Assembly (NCBI GenBank): GCA_910579325.1
Contig: CAJTTU010000014.1
Span: forward strand, 1 to 12,749
Length of the DNA: 12,749 nt
Direction of reading: 5' to 3'
DNA from: an uncultured Lachnospiraceae bacterium
GTDB taxonomy: Bacteria > Bacillota > Clostridia > Lachnospirales > Lachnospiraceae
Positions 8,301 through 12,749 of the stretch are shown here, piece by piece. Numbering within the stretch: the first letter of the stretch is position 1; each line of letters begins with the position of its first letter. The notes below the pieces were generated by a model. The model had not been told where the DNA came from and searched no databases. It was given only the letters and a program-made list of their open reading frames with translations. Position numbers and translations under genes: made by a program.

Positions 8301-8488
8301 AGGGCATTGAAGGCGCAAAAAGCGTGCTGGCCGTGGCCGATACGGCTGAAGAATTTGCCGAAAAGACACTAGCTTACTGCAAAAATCCGGCGCTGTCCGC
8401 AAAGATCGGGCGCGACGCCGTGGAATATGTGAAGAATACCTTCGGTATGGAAGCAGTGTGGGAAATCGTGAAGGACGACTTTCAGTAA
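5363..8488 (+). CDS. Multidomain protein: APH-like kinase region, coiled coil, GT2 and GT4 glycosyltransferases
   Basis: The protein has 1041 residues; ATG 5363 follows AGGAG (5351-5355) by seven bases. Residues 1-250 look like an APH/choline-kinase-type fold: a lysine in YVEKTAV (K36), hinge-like YAYLEGRNFDDLL (79-91), D157 and N162 with the exact spacing of HGDxxxxN, and D184 in CLDYEW in the place of the metal-binding aspartate. The usual catalytic-loop His-Gly is Asn-Ile, so activity is uncertain. Residues 260-318 have a heptad-like coiled-coil pattern. A GT2 domain spans about 411-645 (VSIIIPAYN, ADDQSTDGT, LNNDTQV with D497, YCEDADL with E596-D599). A GT4 domain spans about 675-1041 (HYVPTFDKDAGS, MFVGGFAHHPNKDAV, FGAGVKGKVIESLYYGMP). 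No membrane helix is seen, so it should act at the cytoplasmic face. It probably adds two sugar linkages, perhaps as a polymerase; sugars and acceptor are unknown. Confidence 0.87.
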   Translation: MRQIEYVKYNKLRKPQFQIRTAICLDTDTGRRYVEKTAVRECGQEHIAAFPRHAQAIDACFQNVEALKPELTEDGAMRYAYLEGRNFDDLLSEQLRTEPDPAAAVSRAMERVFAVKPGGLIPFTVTPGFTEVFGQDAADRIGELTDSPQAFSVSNIDMIFENIMAADDGSNDKGGRHPKLYCLDYEWVLDFPVPAQFICYRNLHYFYRKFGSFLSAFCPRREFLERFGIGREQSELFARMEVSFQEYVHGEKEVCAYTKRYEKQVRTFREIMEEQERTRQQLEHQIEDYKLAVQLKENHIQNLNVMIADRDAMLEKYAPFKKAAKMMGGKAVYKGLKSLYKEASAAGNAAFPEGTERRRLLNSSRNALLHPEQSGKLLAAKKGRLSAGDEELDRLYYELGGLEFPVYRKPRVSIIIPAYNQVGYTYRCLASILENTRDVAYEVILADDQSTDGTKVLSLYCKGITIVRNRGNLGFLKNCNHAAESARGKYIFFLNNDTQVKPGWLSSLVKLIESDPSIGMVGSKLVYPDGRLQEAGGIFWREGNGWNYGKFDDPDRPEYNYVKDVDYISGAAIMLSKALWQRLGGFDERFAPAYCEDADLAFAVRAAGYRVVYQPLSVVVHYEGISNGTDTGSGIKAYQVANMEKLKEKWAGEFAKQEIHGERPNPFAARERLGNRKVILAIDHYVPTFDKDAGSKSTFQYLKLFLRKGYVVKFIGDNYGREEPYTTVFQQMGIEVLYGRWYEENILSWIEENQKYIQFAYINRPHIAIKYMDFIRKKTDIKIMYYGHDLHFLRELREYEVTGDPAHKKESEYMKKQELALVRTADMSYYPSCVERDVLHEIDGSLRVKAVCLNMFESFKEDIDFDFAKRRGLMFVGGFAHHPNKDAVMWFVEEIWPLIRRQADIPFYIVGSKAPEEILALDGRDGIIVKGFVTDEELEELYGSCQAVVVPLRFGAGVKGKVIESLYYGMPTVTTSIGAEGIEGAKSVLAVADTAEEFAEKTLAYCKNPALSAKIGRDAVEYVKNTFGMEAVWEIVKDDFQ

Positions 8489-8534
8489 AAAGAAATATTT
8501 GGTGTGAGAGCTGGCTTTCAGTCAATCACAGAAT

Positions 8535-8551
8535 AAGGGGGTGAGACTGTG
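8535..8551 (+). promoter_or_regulatory. Strong Shine-Dalgarno sequence fixing a GTG start
   Basis: AAGGGGGTGA at 8535-8544 differs from the ideal AAGGAGGTGA at one base, and its core lies seven bases before GTG 8549-8551. This decides the start of the following membrane protein, whose first helix begins at once. The next ATG, at 8570, would cut into that helix. Confidence 0.75.
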
Positions 8552-9616
8552 CTTGAGATTTTATTCTGCATGTATATGCTGTTATTTTATATGATTGTAT
8601 TTTTTTCCTTTGGATCTCTGGCGACAGTCCGGATGAAGGCGGAAAAATTTTCCGTAACCCTTACGATGATGATCGGTTTCTTTCTGTATTACGGAATCTT
8701 TCAGATCATCGCGGTGCCCTGTACCTTTTTAAAGCTGCCTCTCAGCTGGCTGGCTGCCATCTGGCTTATCCTGGTGGCTGTGGTGATCCTGTATGTGTGC
8801 GGGTCAGCCGCGGGCAGAAATATCTGGCTTCAGGCATTTGACGGAATCCGCCGGCAGGCGAAAAGACAGCCTTTCTGGACGCTGGTCCCACTGCTGGTGG
8901 TCGCGGCCCAGGCGGTTTTCGCGGTGATGTGGCAGACGGATTACTGGGACGCCACTTATTATATCGGGGATGTCTCCCTGTCTGTCTATACAAACACGAT
9001 CAGCCTCTATGATCCGCTGACCGGGGAAATGCGCTCCGCTTTCGACATCCGCCATTGTTTTGCCACTTATCTGGCCCAGGACGCGGTGGTCTGCAAGGCT
9101 TTTGGCATTCATCCGCTGATCGAGATGAAGACGGTGATGGGGGTGGTAGTCACGGTGGTCAATAATCTGGTGACCTACAACATCGCCAGACTTCTTTTTA
9201 AGGGAAACAGAGAGCATACCGGGCTGATGGTGGTATTTGCCCTGCTAGTAAATCTGTTTACCTATACCGCCTATACTTCCTCCGGCTTTCTTCTGCTGCG
9301 CAGCTATGAGGGAAAGGCCGTGCTGGGAAGCGTGATTGTGCCGGCGGTGCTGTATATCGCCGCCAGGCTGTATCAGGATGAGAAGAATAAGGCTTACTGG
9401 TGGCTTTTGCTTCTGTTCTGTCAGAGCAGCTGCGCCATCTCATCCTCTTCCATGACGCTAATCCCGGTGGAGGTGGGCGCGCTGACGTTCTGTCTGACGC
9501 TGTTGAAGCGGGACTGGAGGCCGTTCGCGAAAGGACTTCTCTGTATGACGCCCTGCCTGCTGATTCTGCTGCTGTATGTGGCCAGTACGCTGGGCCTGTT
9601 TGTGGTGAAGATTTAA
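8549..9616 (+). CDS. Polytopic membrane protein, probable N-terminal half of a GT-C-type glycosyltransferase (DUF6077-like)
   Basis: This 355-residue protein is almost wholly membrane. Helices are apparent near residues 1-24, 37-61, 65-85, 109-129, 195-215, 225-245, 257-273, 283-300 and 328-352. After the fourth helix comes an outside loop with DYWDATYYIGDV (131-142), which looks like the acidic first-loop motif of GT-C glycosyltransferases using lipid-phosphate sugar donors. LLLRSYEGKAVLG (248-260) recalls an R-x-x-GK motif that I associate with Clostridia DUF6077-type proteins; this is from memory and not verified. It ends right after a helix (LYVASTLGLFVVKI), abrupt for this class, and the next gene begins with further membrane segments. 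The pair may therefore be a split or frameshifted single protein, or two subunits. It probably transfers a sugar outside the membrane; donor and acceptor are unknown. Confidence 0.78.
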   Translation: MLEILFCMYMLLFYMIVFFSFGSLATVRMKAEKFSVTLTMMIGFFLYYGIFQIIAVPCTFLKLPLSWLAAIWLILVAVVILYVCGSAAGRNIWLQAFDGIRRQAKRQPFWTLVPLLVVAAQAVFAVMWQTDYWDATYYIGDVSLSVYTNTISLYDPLTGEMRSAFDIRHCFATYLAQDAVVCKAFGIHPLIEMKTVMGVVVTVVNNLVTYNIARLLFKGNREHTGLMVVFALLVNLFTYTAYTSSGFLLLRSYEGKAVLGSVIVPAVLYIAARLYQDEKNKAYWWLLLLFCQSSCAISSSSMTLIPVEVGALTFCLTLLKRDWRPFAKGLLCMTPCLLILLLYVASTLGLFVVKI

Positions 9617-9681
9617 AACATGGGCACAGTTGAATGAAATCAGCAACAGACCGGACTTTCGGGAGTTGCGGGACTGAATTT

Positions 9682-9699
9682 GAGGGGAAAGATGATATG
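9682..9699 (+). promoter_or_regulatory. Ribosome binding site choosing ATG 9697
   Basis: GAGGGGA at 9682-9688 lies eight bases before ATG 9697-9699. The earlier in-frame ATG at 9634 has no purine-rich site before it, and the 21 residues it would add are polar and unlike the hydrophobic protein that follows. I therefore place the start at 9697. Confidence 0.6.
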
Positions 9700-10587
9700 C
9701 CGATTCAGATCACGGAGGCCGGAATGGATTTTATCCATCAGTGCCTGAAAACCTATCAGGGAGAGAATTTTTTCCTTTTGCTGTTCGCAGGGGCCATGCT
9801 GTTTGCCTTTTGGCTGAAAGATCCTGAGTCCCGGGCGCTCAGGCTGCTTTTGTGGCCTTATCTCACCGTTCTTGTCTGTACTGTCTATAACATCCTGATT
9901 ATGCGGGTGTTTATTCAAAAGCTGAATTTAAGCGGGGAGTACTACCGCTTCTTCTGGTTGCTTCCTATTTGTGTCGTGATTCCCTACGTGTGTACCCGGA
10001 TTGTGTCCGGTCAGAAGACGCGGGTTAAAAAAGCGCTGGTGTTTCTGGTCCTCACAGCGGTTATCGTCATAGCCGGCGCTCCCGCCTGGAGCCGGAAACT
10101 GCCGCTTACGTCCAATCCTTACCGGATTCCTGACGATATGATTATTGCCTGTGACATTATCAGGAAAGACGCCGGACGTGAGCGGCTGGAAGATGTGGGC
10201 GTGGTGTTCGACTTTAATCTGAACCTGCTGGTCACCCAGTATGATCCTTCCTTCCGTGTTATTATCCCCTATGAAAACATGATGACCACCGTGAACACGG
10301 GCCGGACAAAGACGGATACGGACAATATCTGGTTGAACAGCCGGATTACGCTGGTGGAGCTTCTGATGTTGGACCGGTACTGGGTGCCTCATGAGGATTT
10401 TATGAGTGCGCTGAATGTGACGGATACGGCTTATGTGGTGTATGACGCCAGCGGTCCCAATCATGATTATCTGCTGGGCGCCGGGCTGGCGGAGATCGGG
10501 CGCACCGACGACTATGTAATTTATAAATACGGCTGGTATTTTGACCGCCTGCATAAGAGCAGGGGATATTTAAAGGTTACGTTTTAA
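9697..10587 (+). CDS. Membrane protein with outside C-terminal domain, probable second half of the GT-C-type protein
   Basis: From ATG 9697 this is 296 residues. Four membrane helices are apparent near 24-40, 48-69, 83-103 and 111-131, followed by a soluble domain at 132-296 that most likely faces outside. EYYRFFWLLP (81-90) is reminiscent of a conserved membrane-edge motif in large GT-C proteins. The soluble part (RIPDDMIIACDIIRKDAG, VVFDFNLNLLVTQYDP, VIIPYENMM, YVVYDASGPNHDY) resembles the C-terminal region of such enzymes rather than a free-standing enzyme, and I recognise no catalytic motif in it. The gene lies 80 bases after the preceding membrane gene and in another reading frame, so the two could be a natural two-subunit enzyme or an ancestral single gene broken by stop and frameshift. 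If the start is at 9634, 21 residues are added. Function is inferred from its neighbour only. Confidence 0.75.
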   Translation: MPIQITEAGMDFIHQCLKTYQGENFFLLLFAGAMLFAFWLKDPESRALRLLLWPYLTVLVCTVYNILIMRVFIQKLNLSGEYYRFFWLLPICVVIPYVCTRIVSGQKTRVKKALVFLVLTAVIVIAGAPAWSRKLPLTSNPYRIPDDMIIACDIIRKDAGRERLEDVGVVFDFNLNLLVTQYDPSFRVIIPYENMMTTVNTGRTKTDTDNIWLNSRITLVELLMLDRYWVPHEDFMSALNVTDTAYVVYDASGPNHDYLLGAGLAEIGRTDDYVIYKYGWYFDRLHKSRGYLKVTF

Positions 10588-10601
10588 AAGCCTCTGAGCG
10601 T

Positions 10602-10641
10602 TGTCTGATTGTGACGTCTGCGTCAGAAGACATGCCTTTTT
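10602..10641 (+). terminator. Possible weak terminator or leader hairpin
   Basis: An inner stem TGACG (10612-10616) and CGTCA (10621-10625) closes a TCTG loop. It sits inside an outer stem TGTCT (10602-10606) and AGACA (10628-10632) with an uneven internal loop. CC and five T residues follow, ending at 10641. The short stems and T-run make it a weak intrinsic terminator at best. It lies in the 71-base gap between the glycan genes and the CotH-like gene and could partly separate their transcription. Confidence 0.35.
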
Positions 10642-10658
10642 AGAAGGGTTGCATACGA

Positions 10659-12749
10659 GTGATGAAACTGATTTTAGGTTACGTCCTGCTTTTGGGGGAC
10701 ATTTTTATGCGGCTGCTTCCGGTGATGATAACAGTGGTTGTTTCCGCCGGCGGAACCGGCCTGCTGGAAAGGAAAAACGGCGGCAGACTGCAGTTACTGT
10801 TATTGGGCGCCGTAAGCCTGACAAGTCATCTGGGGCTGTATATTGTGCTGCACCGTATGTTACTTCACAGCTGGAATATTGTCCGGACAGTAAAAAAGAT
10901 TGCAGGACTGCAGTTTACCTATCAGAGCGTTGATTATTTTTCCATTTCCCTGACGGTCTGTATGGCTGCGGCGGTTGTGACGGGCTGCGCACTGCGTCGC
11001 GGGATTTTTGTTTTTTATAGCGACGGCGGAACTTCTGTTTCAGGAGAGAAAAAAGAAAAAGTTTTTCTTTTTCTGTCAGCGGCTTTCGCAGGCGCGGCCG
11101 TAACGGGATGCTGTTTTGCAGGCGGCAGAGGTTCCGGACATATCGTGATCAATGAAGTGTGGGGTAACGACAGGGCGGCTGTCGTGGAAGGAAACGAAAT
11201 TATGCCGGATTATATAGAACTTTATAATACCGGAGCTTTAGCCTGTGAAGTAAAGGGATTATATTTGTCTGATACTGGAGATGAACTGAAGAAAAAAGAG
11301 GTTCCCGCCTGCGTGGTTCCCGCCGGAGGCTATATACTGGTTTTGTTGGATGAAGGCGGTTTTTCTCTGAAACGGGAAGGGGGAGAAACCATATTTTTAT
11401 CGGATGACGCCGGCAGGATTCTGGACAGCGTAACGGTGGAAGCCACCGACACATATTTTTCTTATGCCAGGCAGTCTGACGGGGATCCGGTATGGACTAT
11501 ATTGGGCTGTACGCCGGGCGCTACCAACGTAGACGGCGTTAGACAGGTGAAAAGTCCGGTTCTGTCCCATGAAAGCGGTTTTTATCAGGAGGGTTTTGAT
11601 CTGGAGCTCACTTCAGAGCCGGGGACAGCCATTTATTATACGCTGGATGGGAGTATCCCTACGACAGAAGATTTTCTTTACGAGGGGCCGATCCGCGTAT
11701 ATGACAGAAGTCCGGAAACAGACAGGTATCGTTCTGTTCCCAATGTCACATGGCGCTGGTCTTTGGAGGAGGAGGCAGGAGAGCCTGTCGATAAAGGGTT
11801 TATCATCAGGGCTGTCGCAGTGTACGGAAAAGAGGACGGGCGGCAGGTAAGCGAACCGGTGACGGCCACATACCTGATCGGTCTGGAAAAGTACAGACAG
11901 AGGGCGGTGGTTTCTCTGGTGGCGGACCCGGAAGAACTGTTCGGAGAGGACGGAATCTATGTGACTGGAAAGGAGTATGATGCCTGGTATCTGGGAGGGC
12001 AGGAGGGAGACCGGCCCGATGCAAATTTCCGGAAAAAGGGGAGAGAGTGGGAGATTGCCGCGGATTTTTCCTATTTTTCGGATTCTTTGTCATTTTCTCA
12101 GAAGGTGGGGCTGCGCATCCAGGGAGCCGGTACCAGATCCTACGCGTTGAAAAATTTTACGATTTTCGCCAGGAAAGAGTACGGGGGGAGCCGTATGTTT
12201 GATCGGAATATTTTTGGGGATGTGGCAAGCCATAAGCTGGTGCTGCGGGGAAGTCTTGCCAATGCCATTTGTCAGACTCTGGTGGCGGACCGGGATGTGG
12301 CCGTCCGGAATTATGTTCCTGTCTCGGTATTTCTGAACGGAGAATTCTGGTACCATGCAAACCTGATGGAAAAATATGACGTCGATTATTTCGAGCAGCG
12401 ATACGGGATTTCCGACGATAACCTTATCCTGTTTTCCAATGGCCTTCTGGAGATCGGGACGGAAGAGGATCTGGCTGTGGAACAGTCTTTTTATGACTTT
12501 CTGGATACCCATGATATGGGAGAAGCAGCCAGTTACGGGGCCATCGGCGGGATGATGGATCTGCAAAGCTATATCGATTATATGTGCGTAAACGTGTATA
12601 TAGACAATATGGATTTTTCCGACACGAAAAATGTGGTCATGTGGCGGGCAAGAAATACGGCTCCCGGTCCGTACGGGGATGGAAAATGGCGCTGGGCGCT
12701 TTATGATCTGGACGCCATGGAGTGGGGAAATCCCGATCTGTGGGGACTT
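10659..12749 (+). CDS. CotH-kinase-family protein with four N-terminal membrane helices, lamin-tail-like and chitobiase-like domains; 3' truncated
   Basis: I translated this frame by hand: it stays open from GTG 10659 (or ATG 10662) to the window end, giving 697 residues, with an in-frame stop at 10641 upstream. AAGGG-like bases at 10644-10648 may be the ribosome site. Four hydrophobic segments lie near residues 5-30, 44-69, 91-120 and 133-155. Next is a lamin-tail-like domain (about 160-287; HIVINEVWG, DYIELYNTG, GLYLSD). A small beta domain (about 305-390) contains IYYTLDGSIPTTEDF, typical of FN3-associated or chitobiase C-terminal-like modules. The CotH region starts near 417 (VVSLVADPEELFG), with LRIQGAGTRSYALKNF, HKLVLRGSLANAI, LMEKYDVDYF (569-578), NVYIDNMDFSDTKN and RWALYDLDAMEWGN (D683, D685). 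Known CotH proteins are atypical protein kinases of spore-coat proteins. The modules after the helices are probably outside the cell; the substrate is unknown. Confidence 0.87.
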   Translation, partial: MMKLILGYVLLLGDIFMRLLPVMITVVVSAGGTGLLERKNGGRLQLLLLGAVSLTSHLGLYIVLHRMLLHSWNIVRTVKKIAGLQFTYQSVDYFSISLTVCMAAAVVTGCALRRGIFVFYSDGGTSVSGEKKEKVFLFLSAAFAGAAVTGCCFAGGRGSGHIVINEVWGNDRAAVVEGNEIMPDYIELYNTGALACEVKGLYLSDTGDELKKKEVPACVVPAGGYILVLLDEGGFSLKREGGETIFLSDDAGRILDSVTVEATDTYFSYARQSDGDPVWTILGCTPGATNVDGVRQVKSPVLSHESGFYQEGFDLELTSEPGTAIYYTLDGSIPTTEDFLYEGPIRVYDRSPETDRYRSVPNVTWRWSLEEEAGEPVDKGFIIRAVAVYGKEDGRQVSEPVTATYLIGLEKYRQRAVVSLVADPEELFGEDGIYVTGKEYDAWYLGGQEGDRPDANFRKKGREWEIAADFSYFSDSLSFSQKVGLRIQGAGTRSYALKNFTIFARKEYGGSRMFDRNIFGDVASHKLVLRGSLANAICQTLVADRDVAVRNYVPVSVFLNGEFWYHANLMEKYDVDYFEQRYGISDDNLILFSNGLLEIGTEEDLAVEQSFYDFLDTHDMGEAASYGAIGGMMDLQSYIDYMCVNVYIDNMDFSDTKNVVMWRARNTAPGPYGDGKWRWALYDLDAMEWGNPDLWGL

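Noticed and set aside
9634..9696. Start of the second membrane protein at ATG 9634.
   Set aside because: There is no ribosome site before it, and the 21 added residues are polar. GAGGGGA before ATG 9697 is a better start, though the alternative is not excluded.
7445..10554. Long open frames on the - strand, for example 7445-8008 and 9928-10554.
   Set aside because: They lie opposite well-supported + strand genes. Their products are His/Gln/Arg-rich without domain motifs, as expected for antisense shadows.
10601..10933. A 110-codon open frame from TTG 10601.
   Set aside because: Its product has no membrane or domain pattern, and it overlaps the CotH-family frame, which has a clear membrane domain in the same bases.

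Overview
The window reads as one strand of an accessory surface-glycan locus from a Gram-positive anaerobe of the Clostridia, most likely Lachnospiraceae-like. This is an inference from protein flavour (YfhO, a TagGH/Wzm-Wzt-type exporter, a CotH-family protein), strong AGGAGG-type ribosome sites, TTG and GTG starts, and roughly balanced base composition. All eight genes are on the + strand with gaps of 44 to 121 bases. Both ends of the window cut a gene. I see no rRNA, tRNA, CRISPR array, insertion sequence, attachment site or origin, and no gene-free stretch longer than about 120 bases.

Layout: (1) 3-1976, the 3' part of a YfhO-type GT-C membrane glycosyltransferase. (2) 2038-2841 and 2886-4262, the permease and ATPase of an ABC exporter for a lipid-linked polysaccharide; the ATPase has a Wzt-like C-terminal substrate-recognition domain. 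(3) 4351-5241, a class I SAM methyltransferase. (4) 5363-8488, a 1041-residue protein with an APH-like kinase region, a coiled coil, a GT2 domain and a GT4 domain. (5) 8549-9616 and 9697-10587, two membrane proteins that look like the two halves of one GT-C-type glycosyltransferase. (6) 10659 to the window end, a CotH-kinase-family protein with four N-terminal membrane helices, a lamin-tail-like domain and a chitobiase-like domain. This last gene has no stop codon inside the window and is easy to miss.

Working model (inference): the GT2/GT4 protein builds a polysaccharide on a lipid carrier at the inner face of the membrane, the methyltransferase and kinase-like region modify or cap the chain end, and the ABC pair exports it, with the ATPase C-terminal domain reading the cap. 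YfhO and the two-part GT-C protein would then decorate the chain or another wall polymer outside. The order methyltransferase, kinase, coiled coil resembles WbdD, the chain-terminating and length-measuring protein of the E. coli O9a O-antigen pathway. Here the module is cut after the methyltransferase, and its kinase/coiled-coil part is fused to glycosyltransferases. This is the most interesting feature of the window. The CotH-like protein lies behind a possible weak terminator and may be functionally separate.
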